A DNA stretch of 64,000 nucleotides from NCBI RefSeq assembly GCF_040546815.1, contig NZ_JBEPOO010000001.1, positions 3,038,001-3,102,000 on the forward strand, given 5' to 3'. Under the pieces are notes generated by a model. It worked only from the letters and a program-made list of their open reading frames with translations. It did no database searches and was not told the DNA's origin. Positions 10,179 through 18,895 of this stretch are shown here, in pieces. The translations under genes were made by a program, and so were the position numbers. Each line of letters opens with the position of its first letter. The first letter of the stretch is position 1. Origin of the DNA: Devosia sp. 2618. Lineage in GTDB: Bacteria; Pseudomonadota; Alphaproteobacteria; Rhizobiales; Devosiaceae.

Positions 10179-10828
10179 AAACCACAGCTCGGACGTTTCT
10201 TATCGCATTGGCCGGCCTGGGGCTGGCTGGCTCGGCACTGGCTCAGACTTTCCCGGTACCGAGCGTCGATCCCCATGCGTCGGCCTGGGGCGTGCGCGGC
10301 TCGTTCACGCTCTACTATTATGGCCAGCTCAAGGATGGCACCGCCTGCCCGGCGTCGCCCAATGCGCTGCAATATGCCATTGTCGAGGGTGACGGAGAGC
10401 TGGAGTATCTGCACAATTACGGCCTGCGGCCAGACGTCGATCCGGCGCTCGCGCAGGCCTTTGAAAAGGGGACGTTCTGTTCGCTGGCCTTTGATGGCGA
10501 GGCCCGTTTTCTGTTCCATCACGGCAAGGTGGCGACGCTCGCGCCGACTGCCGTTTCGCCGCCCGAGCCGACGCCGTGGAGCGCGACACAGTTCGAAGGG
10601 CAGATCAAAATTGGCTACGCCCCGATCAATTGCATCCAGGCGCCCTGCATCGGAGGGAGCTACAGATTCAGCATCGATGGCGAGCAGGTGGGCGCGAGTG
10701 GGTCGCTGACCGTGGTCAATGGAGCGGGCGGAACACCGCTGGTTTACAATGGCGAAATGCCACCCTTCGACACGCTTTCGGGCACGTTGCGGATTGATGG
10801 TTTCCAGGCGGTCATCACCGCTCGGTGA
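10175..10828 (+). CDS. Hypothetical secreted protein
   Basis: This 217-residue protein has a signal peptide (RTFLIALAGLGLAGSALA, cleavage near residue 23) and a small predicted beta-rich domain with four Cys: GTACP, GTFCS, and the pair INCIQAPCIGG (about 150), suggesting two periplasmic disulfides. Its start codon overlaps the stop of the preceding secreted protein. Function is unknown; partnership with its neighbour is inferred only from the coupling. Confidence 0.72.
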   Translation: MKTTARTFLIALAGLGLAGSALAQTFPVPSVDPHASAWGVRGSFTLYYYGQLKDGTACPASPNALQYAIVEGDGELEYLHNYGLRPDVDPALAQAFEKGTFCSLAFDGEARFLFHHGKVATLAPTAVSPPEPTPWSATQFEGQIKIGYAPINCIQAPCIGGSYRFSIDGEQVGASGSLTVVNGAGGTPLVYNGEMPPFDTLSGTLRIDGFQAVITAR

Positions 10829-10986
10829 GGCGCATAAATCTTGACGATTTTGCGTTCGGGACCAAGCGCTTATGGGGCTTTTGGCATTGCGCCCCCGATG
10901 GCCCGATCATAGACTAATCGGGCGCCTGAACGGGGCGTGCTCGCAAGAGCTGACTGGTCACAAGAACCAGCACCTGAGGAGGACCT

Positions 10987-12018
10987 ATGGCGACCACCAC
11001 AAAGCCGCTGATCATCAGCGCGCCTGAGCCGCGCAGCATTGATCTGATCTTCACCGACGTAGCCAAAGAGGCGCTCTACGACCGCTATCGGATCGTTGAA
11101 GTCGAGCAGCACAAGGTCGACGAACTGCCCGAGGAAACGCTGGCGGAAGCGCGCTATATTCTGGGCCAGCCACCGTTATCGCCTGAGCTTTTGGCTCGGC
11201 TGCAAAACCTGCGCTGCGTGCTCAATGTCGAGAGTAACCTGATCAACAACATGCCCTATGAGACGTTGTTTCAGCGCGGCATTCATGTGGTGACGACGGG
11301 CGCGGTGTTTGCCGAACCGGTAGCCGAGATCGGGCTGGGCATGGCGCTCGATCTGGCGCGCGGCATCAGCCAGTCGGACGCGGCGTTTCGTACCGGCACC
11401 GAACTGTGGGGCGGCGATGGCAATAGCACGGCGCGACTGCTGAGCGGGGCCGAGGTTGGCATTATCGGCTTTGGCGATCTGGGGCGGACGCTCAACCGAT
11501 TGCTCACCGGCTTCCGTTGCACCATCCGCGTGTTCGACCCCTGGTTGCCACCGAGCATTTTGACCGATCATGGCGTTGTTCCGTCGTCGCTGGACACGGT
11601 GCTCACCCAGAGCGACTTCATCTTCGTAATGGCGGCGGTGACGGCGGAGAACAAGTCGTTCCTCGATGCCGAGGCCTTTGCCAGCATGCGGAAGGGCGCC
11701 AATTTCATCCTGCTCAGCCGGGCCGATGTGGTGGATTTCGATGCGCTGCTGGCGGCGGTGCGGAGTGGCCATATTCAGGCGGCGACCGACGTATTTCCCG
11801 AGGAACCGCTGGCGGCAGATCATCCGGCGCGCAGCGTGCCGGGCTTGTTGCTGTCGGCGCATCGGGCAGGTGCGCTTGATATCGCGTTCAAGCGGATGGG
11901 CGACATGGTGCTCGAAGACATGACGCTGATGGATCGCGGTCTGCCGCCGATGCGCTGCAAGCGGGCCGAGCGCGAAACCGTGGCGCGGATGCGCTCGAAA
12001 CCGGTCGATCGCAATTGA
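10987..12018 (+). CDS. D-2-hydroxyacid dehydrogenase family, NAD(P)-dependent
   Basis: A 343-residue member of the D-isomer-specific 2-hydroxyacid dehydrogenases. The Rossmann motif VGIIGFGDLG lies near residue 158. The catalytic trio is present in slightly divergent contexts: Arg in LLSRADVVDFDALL, Glu in DVFPEEP and His in LLSAHRAGA. A strong GAGGAGG site lies 7 nt before the ATG. Its stop abuts the stop of the convergent lacI-type gene. Closeness to the sugar ABC operon suggests a role in hydroxy- or keto-acid interconversion, but the substrate cannot be read from sequence. Confidence 0.88.
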   Translation: MATTTKPLIISAPEPRSIDLIFTDVAKEALYDRYRIVEVEQHKVDELPEETLAEARYILGQPPLSPELLARLQNLRCVLNVESNLINNMPYETLFQRGIHVVTTGAVFAEPVAEIGLGMALDLARGISQSDAAFRTGTELWGGDGNSTARLLSGAEVGIIGFGDLGRTLNRLLTGFRCTIRVFDPWLPPSILTDHGVVPSSLDTVLTQSDFIFVMAAVTAENKSFLDAEAFASMRKGANFILLSRADVVDFDALLAAVRSGHIQAATDVFPEEPLAADHPARSVPGLLLSAHRAGALDIAFKRMGDMVLEDMTLMDRGLPPMRCKRAERETVARMRSKPVDRN

Positions 12019-13032
12019 TCAGGCAGGGTGCGCGATGAACCCAACGGAGTCGCGCACCATCAATTCGGGCGGCAGCTGAACCGCCTTGGGCAGCGGCGTG
12101 TTGGCCTCGAGATGGCTGATGATGGCCTCCGCAGCACGCCCGCCCATATCGACCGATGGCTGGCAGATGGTGGTCAGCGGCGGCAGGGTATGCGCGGCAA
12201 AAGCGATATCGTCATAGCCCACCACCGACACATCTTCGGGCACGCGCAGACCCGCCTCATGCAGACCATGCAGCACGCCGATGGCCATGATGTCGCTGAG
12301 GGCAAAGATGGCCTGCGGGCGCGGCCGCCCCGATGACAGAATGGCGCGGGTGGCTTCGAGTCCGCCGTCCATGCTGATATCGGTACGCACCATCCAGCCG
12401 GGCGGCAGCGCGATGGCGCGTTCGGCGAGCGCAGCCTGAAAACCGGTCAGGCGATCACGCATGCGGGGGTGCTGTTCGGGTCCGGTGACGACAGCGATAT
12501 TGGTGAAACCACGGTCGGCGAGGAATTCGGCAACGATGCGGCCACCGGCGATAGAATCGTCGGAAAACACCGAGCCGACAGAGCCGGGCGGCGCATCGAT
12601 GGCGACCAGCGGCACGCGCTTGACCTGCCCGACATGATCGAAAAACTCTGGGCTGGCGTTGGAGGTCATCACCACGATGGCGTCAACACGCTTGATCAAG
12701 AGGGCCTGCAGATAGACCACCAACTGGCTGGCCACATCATCTGTATTGCAGATCATCAGCGCATAGCCATGCTTGAAGCAGACGCGCTCGACACCCCGGA
12801 TGACCTCGCCGAAAAACGGGTTGGTCGTGGTGGTGACGATCATGCCGATGGTGCGCGTGCGGTTCGATTGCAGCGCCCGCGCCACGCCGGACGGCACATA
12901 GCCCAGCTCGGCAATGGCGGCGAAGACGCGCTCGGCAGTTTCTTCGCTGACAGGGCGCGACTTGTTGATGACGTGCGAGACGGTGGTGAAGGACACCTCG
13001 GCCCGGCGCGCGACGTCCTTGATGGTGACCAT
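12019..13032 (-). CDS. LacI-family transcriptional regulator
   Basis: A 337-residue repressor with the N-terminal LacI helix-turn-helix (VTIKDVARRAEVSFTTVSHVINKSRPVS), the hinge helix with GVARALQ, and a periplasmic-binding-protein-like effector domain. It is the last gene of the sugar ABC operon 16665-12019, 22 nt after the permease, so it is likely co-transcribed and sets up feedback control. The palindrome at 16749-16760 upstream of the binding-protein gene is its most likely operator. The effector is presumably the imported sugar or a derivative. Confidence 0.93.
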   Translation of the reverse strand: MVTIKDVARRAEVSFTTVSHVINKSRPVSEETAERVFAAIAELGYVPSGVARALQSNRTRTIGMIVTTTTNPFFGEVIRGVERVCFKHGYALMICNTDDVASQLVVYLQALLIKRVDAIVVMTSNASPEFFDHVGQVKRVPLVAIDAPPGSVGSVFSDDSIAGGRIVAEFLADRGFTNIAVVTGPEQHPRMRDRLTGFQAALAERAIALPPGWMVRTDISMDGGLEATRAILSSGRPRPQAIFALSDIMAIGVLHGLHEAGLRVPEDVSVVGYDDIAFAAHTLPPLTTICQPSVDMGGRAAEAIISHLEANTPLPKAVQLPPELMVRDSVGFIAHPA

Positions 13033-13054
13033 CGATAGTGACCGGGCGTGTTTC

Positions 13055-14068
13055 TCAGGTGCCCGCTTTTGACTTCAGCCAGCGGTCGAATGCAACGGCT
13101 ATGATCAGGATCAGGCCAATGACAATGCTCTGGGTGTAGGAGGAGACATTGTTGAACTGCAGCCCGTTTTGCAACACGCCGATCAGCGCAGCGCCAACCA
13201 CGGTGCCGCCGACGCTGCCAATGCCGCCAAACAGCGATGTGCCGCCGATGACCACAGCCGAGATGACTGTCAGCTCATAGCCCATGCCCGCCACCGCTTC
13301 TGCAGAATTGAGCCGTGCGGCGAGGACGAAAGCTGCAAGACCGGCGAAAAAGCCGACGATGACATAGACCGAGACCAGGATGCGGTCGACGCGAATCCCA
13401 GACAGACGCGCGGCCTCGGCATTGCCGCCCACCGCATAAACGGCGCGGCCATAGCGCGTGTAGCGCAGCACGATGTGGCAGAGCACGGCGGCGACGGCGA
13501 AGATGATGACCGGCACCGGCACCGGGCCAATAAGGCCCGTACCGAACCAGCGCATTGAGGCATCGAAACCCGAGATCGGGCCGCCATTGGACAGCGTCAG
13601 CGTCAGGCCGCGCCAGATGGTGAGACCGCCCAGCGTCACGACGAATGGCGGCACCTTGAGTCGGGTGATGGCGACGCCCTGTGCGCCGCCGGCGATAGCG
13701 CCGACGACGACAGCTGCCAACAGCGCGGCGAACCAGCCAAAGCCCTGCCCTGCACCGGCCGATAGCGACATGGAGTTTGCCGTGCCGCCCTTGGCGACGA
13801 TGGCCGCAACCATGCCGCAGAAGGCGAGCAGCGAGCCGACGCTGAGATCAATGCCGGCGGTCAGAATGACGAAGGTCATGCCCAACGCGATCAGCCCAGT
13901 GATCGAAATCTGGCGCATGATGTTGAAGACGTTGATCGGGTCGATGAAGGTGGGCTTTAGGGCCGTGAAGATGACGATCAGAGCCAGAAGGAAGATCAGC
14001 GGCGCAAAGCGCTGCACCAGTGTGAACAGGCCCGGATTGCGCTTGGTGGTGGTCGGGGTGGTGCTCAT
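13055..14068 (-). CDS. CUT2 sugar ABC transporter permease (RbsC-like)
   Basis: The 337-residue inner-membrane permease belongs to the branched-chain/ribose permease family. It has about eight to ten hydrophobic segments and the family motifs TAGIDLSVGSLLA and GGTSLFGGIGSVGGTVVGA. It is translated by a 4-nt ATGA overlap with the ATPase gene upstream. With the double ATPase and the binding protein it forms a full ribose-type importer; the exact sugar is not evident. Confidence 0.94.
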   Translation of the reverse strand: MSTTPTTTKRNPGLFTLVQRFAPLIFLLALIVIFTALKPTFIDPINVFNIMRQISITGLIALGMTFVILTAGIDLSVGSLLAFCGMVAAIVAKGGTANSMSLSAGAGQGFGWFAALLAAVVVGAIAGGAQGVAITRLKVPPFVVTLGGLTIWRGLTLTLSNGGPISGFDASMRWFGTGLIGPVPVPVIIFAVAAVLCHIVLRYTRYGRAVYAVGGNAEAARLSGIRVDRILVSVYVIVGFFAGLAAFVLAARLNSAEAVAGMGYELTVISAVVIGGTSLFGGIGSVGGTVVGAALIGVLQNGLQFNNVSSYTQSIVIGLILIIAVAFDRWLKSKAGT

Positions 14069-15642
14069 GCCAATTCTTCCTGCTTTTGTCCAAGTGCCAT
14101 CAATGCCATCAACCTTTCCTGTGTCGCCTCCTGTGCCGGAACCTCGCCGGTTAACCGCCCTTCGCGCATGGTGACGATGCGATCGCTGACCGCCAGAACC
14201 TCGGGGAGTTCGGATGAAATCACGATGATCGCGATGCCGCGTGAGGCGAGTTCGACAAGGATCTGGTGGACCTCGGCCTTGGCGCCAACATCGACACCGC
14301 GCGTGGGCTCATCGACGATCAGAAGCTTTGGATCGCGCGCCAGCCATCGGGCCAGAATGACCTTTTGCTGATTGCCGCCCGAGAGGCCATCGATGCGCTG
14401 TTCCTGGGTGGCGAGGCGGATGCTGAGCTGGCGTTTGTAGTCTTCCAGATCGTCGCGCTCCTGCCGCTCATTCATGAAGCCAACGCCGTTGGACAGTTTC
14501 TTGAGGATCGCCGAGGAGAAATTGCTGCGAATGCTGAGTGCCGGGAAAATCGCCTGATGCTTGCGGTCTTCGGGGACAAGGCCAATGCCCGCTTCGATGG
14601 CGTCGGCAGGACCAGCGGGCGCATAGGCGGCACCATCGAGTGTCATAGTTCCGGCGGCAATGGTATCGGCGCCGAAGATGGCACGGGCCAGTTCGGTTCG
14701 ACCGGAGCCGACCAGTCCAGCAATGCCGAGGATTTCGCCGCGGCGTACATCGAGATCAATACCCTGCAGAACGATGGCATGGGGCGCGTCTGGATCGGGC
14801 GTGGTGCGCAGGCCGCGAATGGTCAGCAGCACTTCGCCGGCCTGATGAATGTCGGTGGTGCGGGAATAGAGATCGGAAGCGGCGCGACCCACCATCATTT
14901 CAATGATCGGGGGAATGGGAATGCCATTTTCCTGCCGCGTCAGCGAACCGACCAGCTTGCCGTCGCGCAGCACCGTCACCCGATCGCAGACCGCCGAGGC
15001 TTCTTCGAGCCGATGGGTCACGAACATGATCGAGACGCCTTCGCTGCGCAGCTGCTGCATGATGCCGAGCAATTGCTGCACTTCGGTCTCGGTGAGCGCC
15101 GAGGTGGGCTCATCCATAATGATGAGGCGGCTTTCGAGCGACAGGGCGCGCGCGATTTCGACCAGTTGCTGTTCGGCCACCGAGAGCGCGGACACCGGCG
15201 TATCGGTGGGGATGTTGAGATTGACGCGGCCGATAATGGTGGCGGCCTGTTCGCGCATGGCGCGCCAATCGACAAAGCCCAGGCCATTGAGCGGCGCGCG
15301 GCCGATAAAGATGTTTTCAGCCACCGTCAGGGTCGGGATCAGGCTGAGTTCCTGATAGATGGTGACGATTCCCGCCGCCTTGGCCGCGTTGGGGCTGGTG
15401 GGGCTATAGGGCTCGCCGCCAAAGGTGATGGTGCCGCTCGACGGCGGCTGCACGCCGGAGAGGATTTTGAGCAGCGTGGATTTGCCAGCGCCGTTCTCGC
15501 CGAGCAGGCCGAGGATTTCGCCGCGCCGCACGTCGAGCGTGACGTCGCTGAGGGCGGTGACGCCGGAAAAGTGTTTTGAGACGCCCGTGACTTCCAACAG
15601 CTTCTGGCTATCGGACACGACGGTTCCGCTGGAGACGACCAT
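14065..15642 (-). CDS. CUT2 sugar ABC transporter ATP-binding protein (RbsA-like)
   Basis: A 525-residue tandem ATPase. The first domain has a canonical Walker A (GENGAGKST, about residue 50), signature LSVAEQQLVEIARAL and Walker B LIIMDEPTSAL. The second has the degenerate GLVGSGRTE P-loop usual for this family, then LSGGNQQKV and LLIVDEPTRGVDVG. GGGAGGAG lies just upstream of the ATG. A strong hairpin (15677-15704) sits between it and the binding-protein gene. Confidence 0.95.
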   Translation of the reverse strand: MVVSSGTVVSDSQKLLEVTGVSKHFSGVTALSDVTLDVRRGEILGLLGENGAGKSTLLKILSGVQPPSSGTITFGGEPYSPTSPNAAKAAGIVTIYQELSLIPTLTVAENIFIGRAPLNGLGFVDWRAMREQAATIIGRVNLNIPTDTPVSALSVAEQQLVEIARALSLESRLIIMDEPTSALTETEVQQLLGIMQQLRSEGVSIMFVTHRLEEASAVCDRVTVLRDGKLVGSLTRQENGIPIPPIIEMMVGRAASDLYSRTTDIHQAGEVLLTIRGLRTTPDPDAPHAIVLQGIDLDVRRGEILGIAGLVGSGRTELARAIFGADTIAAGTMTLDGAAYAPAGPADAIEAGIGLVPEDRKHQAIFPALSIRSNFSSAILKKLSNGVGFMNERQERDDLEDYKRQLSIRLATQEQRIDGLSGGNQQKVILARWLARDPKLLIVDEPTRGVDVGAKAEVHQILVELASRGIAIIVISSELPEVLAVSDRIVTMREGRLTGEVPAQEATQERLMALMALGQKQEELA

Positions 15643-15676
15643 GCGCTCCTCCCGGTTACGAGATGGCAGGATGGGT

Positions 15677-15704
15677 GCGGTCGGCCGCGCGGGCGGCCAA
15701 CCGC
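15677..15704 (-). other. Stem-loop between binding-protein and ATPase genes
   Basis: GCGGT-c-GGCCGC pairs with GCGGCC-a-ACCGC around a GCGG loop: 11 G/C-rich pairs with one mismatch. There is no U-tract. In ABC operons such hairpins commonly protect the binding-protein message or act as a partial terminator, so that the binding protein is made in excess; that role is inferred here from position. Confidence 0.65.
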
Positions 15705-15717
15705 TATGTCCTCAGGA

Positions 15718-16665
15718 CTAGCCGGCTTCGCCGATGCGTTCGGCCTTGTCGAGATTGTCCTTGCTGATGACGATTGGCGTCAGCAGCACGAGTGGCTCGG
15801 CAGGCTTGGTGCCATTGCGGGCAAAGTCGAGCGCGATGCGAACGGCGGTACGGGCCTGTTCGCCGGGGAACTGCTCGACCGTGCCGGCCAGAAGGCCATC
15901 GCGAACAGCGGCCAAAGCTTCTGGCAGGGCGTCAAAGCCATAGATCTTGACGTCGGTAAAGCCACGCGCGGCGCAGGCTTCGGCAGCGCCGAGGGCCATA
16001 TCGTCATTGGCGCAGATGATGGCGTCCGGCTTGCCGGCAGACGCCAGGCCCGCCTCGGTGACCGAAAGGGCTTCAGCGCGGGCGAAGTTTGCCGTCTGTT
16101 CGAAGACGATCTGGTACTTGTCCTTGATCGGGTCGATGACGTTGTGGACGCCGAGGTTGCGGTCGATGGCGGGACCGGCGCCGGGCTGGCCCTGCAGGTG
16201 GAACACCTTGGCGCCATTGGGGAAAGCATCTACCACGGCCTGGGCCTCGGCTTCGCCGCCCTTGACGTTGTCGGCGCCCACATGGGCGAGCACGCCTTCG
16301 ACACCATCGACGCGACGGTCAACCGTGACCACGGGAATACCGGCCTGCACAGCCTGTTCGACGGCTGGCGCCAGCGCGTTCACATCGAGCGGCGCGATGA
16401 CGATGGCATTGACCTTCTGCACGATGGCCGCTTCGACGTCGGCGGTCTGCTTGGGTGCGGAGTTCTGACCGTCGCTCTCGATCAGGTTGACGTCTTGGGT
16501 GGCTGCCTCGTCCTTGATCTGGTTGAGCATGTGGACGAAGAACGGGAAGCCAAGGCTCGGCACCGAGCCCAGGATCGTTAGTTTGTCCTGTGCCAGGGCA
16601 GCAGGCGCGGCAACGGCAAGCGCACCAAGCGCCACCGTAGACATCAGAAAACTGCGTCTATCCAT
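15718..16665 (-). CDS. CUT2 sugar ABC transporter substrate-binding protein
   Basis: The 315-residue periplasmic protein opens with a twin-arginine-like leader (MDRRSFLMSTVALGALAVAAPAA) cleaved near residue 25. The mature part is a ribose/galactose-type periplasmic binding domain (KLTILGSVPSLGFPFF, AIVIAPLDVNAL, VVTVDRRVDGV, AIICANDDMALGA). I start it at the ATG at 16665, not at the longer upstream reading, because of the perfect GAGGAGG site and the leader. It heads the operon binding protein-ATPase-permease-LacI. DRR in the ligand cleft suggests a sugar, but the ligand is not resolved. Confidence 0.93.
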   Translation of the reverse strand: MDRRSFLMSTVALGALAVAAPAALAQDKLTILGSVPSLGFPFFVHMLNQIKDEAATQDVNLIESDGQNSAPKQTADVEAAIVQKVNAIVIAPLDVNALAPAVEQAVQAGIPVVTVDRRVDGVEGVLAHVGADNVKGGEAEAQAVVDAFPNGAKVFHLQGQPGAGPAIDRNLGVHNVIDPIKDKYQIVFEQTANFARAEALSVTEAGLASAGKPDAIICANDDMALGAAEACAARGFTDVKIYGFDALPEALAAVRDGLLAGTVEQFPGEQARTAVRIALDFARNGTKPAEPLVLLTPIVISKDNLDKAERIGEAG

Positions 16666-16748
16666 GGGGTTCCTCCTCAGGAAACGATATCGCGCGACCC
16701 TCGCATTTTCTGCTTTTTTGGCCTGCGCAAAAAGTAGCCTAGCCCGAG

Positions 16749-16760
16749 GCAAACGTTTGC
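16749..16760. promoter_or_regulatory. LacI-type operator, perfect palindrome
   Basis: GCAAACGTTTGC is a perfect 12-bp palindrome with the central CG typical of LacI/PurR-type sites. It lies 84 nt upstream of the binding-protein ATG in the divergent region 16666-17088. The operon it precedes ends in a LacI-family gene (12019-13032), the likely binder. The rest of this 423-bp gap, up to the gntR-type gene, shows no gene. Confidence 0.7.
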
Positions 16761-17088
16761 GCAACAGGGTAGGTGGGGTGGGAGAAGACGAGAGGTGCCG
16801 CCCTGAGAAATCGGTGCTTCCCCAAAGGTCGCAATGGATACGGGCTAGGTGCGATGCGTTTCCAAGCTGATTGCCTTGGCATGCGCTGACGCACCTCAAC
16901 TCCCCACAAAATTGCCTCTGCCGATTTTTCGACCGGCGGGCTATGGCAACTTTGTGGATGGCATCCGTCGCCATGCCATGGTCAGTTGCTGGCGACTCAC
17001 GACAAGTGCCGGGGCTATCCATCTTGGTGCGTGAGCTTTCCAAGACCTGTGGCACTTTGCCTTCACACTCGAGAACCTGCGCGGAACA

Positions 17089-17787
17089 ATGTCGGATTAC
17101 TTTCAGAACGCCAGCAGTCTGCACACTCATCTGCTCAATGAGATCGGCAAGGCCATTGCCACCGGGGCTTATCCGGAGGGGACCGTGCTACCGCGCGAGG
17201 CGGAGTTGCAGGAGCAGTTTCAGGCGAGCAGGCAGACGGTGCGCGAGGCGATCAAGGTGCTGTCGGCCAAGGGCATGGTTTATGCCCGCAAGCGTGCCGG
17301 CACCTTTGTGCAGCAGCGGGACAAGTGGAACCTGCTCGATCCAGACGTGCTGGGCTGGCACGCAACTGGGGCCATTCCGCACGAAATACTGGCCGATTTC
17401 GTCGAGATGCGCCGCCTGATCGAACCGGCTGCGGCGCGATTGGCAGCGCAGCATGCGACCGATGGCGATGTGGAGCGAATCCGCGTTGCGCTCAAGGACA
17501 TGCAAGATTTTGTGTCGGACACCGAGCACTTTTATGAGGCCGACATCGAGTTCCATATGGCTATTTTTTCGGCCAGCAAGAACCGTGTCATCGACAGGAT
17601 CAGCGCCATTCTGCGGCCGCTGCTGGAGGCCAGCTTCAAGCTGCAGAGCGAAGCCAATCGGTCCGAGGGGCTCGATGCGGGCTATGATCTGCACGAGGCG
17701 GTCTATCTCGCGATCTCGGCCCATGATGGCGAAAAGGCGCGATCAGCCATGGAGCATCTGCTTGAGCGCGCCATGAAGGAAATTTAG
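17089..17787 (+). CDS. FadR-subfamily GntR transcriptional regulator
   Basis: A 232-residue regulator with an N-terminal winged helix (HTHLLNEIGKAIATGAYPEG, then the recognition segment ASRQTVREAIKVLSAKGMVYARKRAGTFV) and an all-helical FCD ligand domain with candidate metal-binding residues (D and H in EADIEFHMAIF, and H in YDLHEAVYLAI). This is the layout of regulators of sugar-acid genes such as DgoR. It directly precedes the second sugar ABC/lactonase/dehydratase operon, and a perfect palindrome of FadR-type form lies 33 nt after its stop. Confidence 0.93.
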   Translation: MSDYFQNASSLHTHLLNEIGKAIATGAYPEGTVLPREAELQEQFQASRQTVREAIKVLSAKGMVYARKRAGTFVQQRDKWNLLDPDVLGWHATGAIPHEILADFVEMRRLIEPAAARLAAQHATDGDVERIRVALKDMQDFVSDTEHFYEADIEFHMAIFSASKNRVIDRISAILRPLLEASFKLQSEANRSEGLDAGYDLHEAVYLAISAHDGEKARSAMEHLLERAMKEI

Positions 17788-17819
17788 CGCAGGTATCTTG
17801 CGCGATCTGAAATGCCTCC

Positions 17820-17840
17820 ATAATATGTCCGACATATTAT
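17820..17840. promoter_or_regulatory. GntR/FadR-type operator, perfect 21-bp palindrome
   Basis: Two 10-bp arms (ATAATATGTC and its complement) flank a single central C. The core TGTC-C-GACA matches the TGTNNNACA/GTCNGAC form of FadR-type sites. It lies between the regulator gene (stop 17787) and the permease start (17886), so it would control the transporter-enzyme operon and not the regulator's own promoter. Confidence 0.82.
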
Positions 17841-17885
17841 TTGACTCAACGGCGGACGCAGATCTGCCTTAGTCGGGAGGTCGGC

Positions 17886-18860
17886 ATGGAAAAAGCTCCA
17901 GCCCCGCGATTGCCAAATCAGAGTATCGGCTCCGTCGTCACCGCTATTGGACCGGTCTGGGTTGCAGTTATCGCCCTCTATGTGATCTCGGCGATTATCT
18001 CACCGGCAATGTTCCAACCGTCGCAGGTGATGAACATCTTGCAGGTTGCCGCCTTTGTTGGGCTGATTGCATGCGGCCAGACGCTTGTATTGCTGATTGG
18101 CGGCATCGACATGTCGCAGGCCGGCGTCGTCACCCTGATCAACATCATCGCGACCTCGATGATGATGGGCAGCGATGCCAATATCGGCTTTGCCGTCGTC
18201 GCCTGCCTCGGGCTGGCGTTGGCCATTGGCGCGGCCAATGCGTTCCTGATCGTCATGCTGCGCATCACGCCGCTGATCGCGACACTGAGCACCAATTCGA
18301 TCCTGTTCGGCATCGCGCTGATCTATACTGGCGGCGCCCCGCACGGCTCGTCGGCCCCGTCGTTCAACTGGCTCGGTCAGGGCAATATCGCAGGCTTTCC
18401 GGTCTCGGCCCTGTGCTGGCTGGCAGTCGCGCTGATGCTGGCCTGGGTGACGCGCGCTACGGTCTATGGCCGCTGGCTTTATGCGACCGGCGCGAACCCA
18501 GTCGCAGCCCGCATGATGGGCATTCCGACCCGTGCCGTGCAGGCGTCAGGCTACATTGTCAGCGCGCTGACGGCGGCGCTCGGCTCGCTGTTGCTGACGG
18601 CCTATGTGGGTTCGCCCAGCCTAGGCATCGGCAATCAATTCATGTTCACGGCCGTCGCGGCCGTGGTGGTGGGCGGCACGGCGCTCAGTGGTGGCATTGG
18701 CGGCGTCATGGCGACCGTTGGCGGCGCCATTTTCATCACCGAGCTCAACAGTTTCACCAACATTATCCGCATCAACACCGGCACCCAGATGGTGCTTCAG
18801 GGCGCGATCATCGTGGCCAGTGTGGTGCTGTATCGAGCGGTCGCACAGAAGCGCCGCTAA
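17886..18860 (+). CDS. CUT2 sugar ABC transporter permease
   Basis: This 324-residue inner-membrane protein is a branched-chain/ribose-type permease with the motifs LLIGGIDMSQAGV and VGGTALSGGIGGVMATVGG. The start at 17886 is preceded by GGGAGG; an in-frame upstream reading exists but overlaps the operator region. It is the first gene of the operon 17886-24622. Its partner is unusual: the second permease of the system is the C-terminal half of the ATPase protein at 20006. Confidence 0.93.
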   Translation: MEKAPAPRLPNQSIGSVVTAIGPVWVAVIALYVISAIISPAMFQPSQVMNILQVAAFVGLIACGQTLVLLIGGIDMSQAGVVTLINIIATSMMMGSDANIGFAVVACLGLALAIGAANAFLIVMLRITPLIATLSTNSILFGIALIYTGGAPHGSSAPSFNWLGQGNIAGFPVSALCWLAVALMLAWVTRATVYGRWLYATGANPVAARMMGIPTRAVQASGYIVSALTAALGSLLLTAYVGSPSLGIGNQFMFTAVAAVVVGGTALSGGIGGVMATVGGAIFITELNSFTNIIRINTGTQMVLQGAIIVASVVLYRAVAQKRR

Positions 18861-18895
18861 CCGTAAGCCAAGCTTACATTTGTGGAGGAAGTAAC

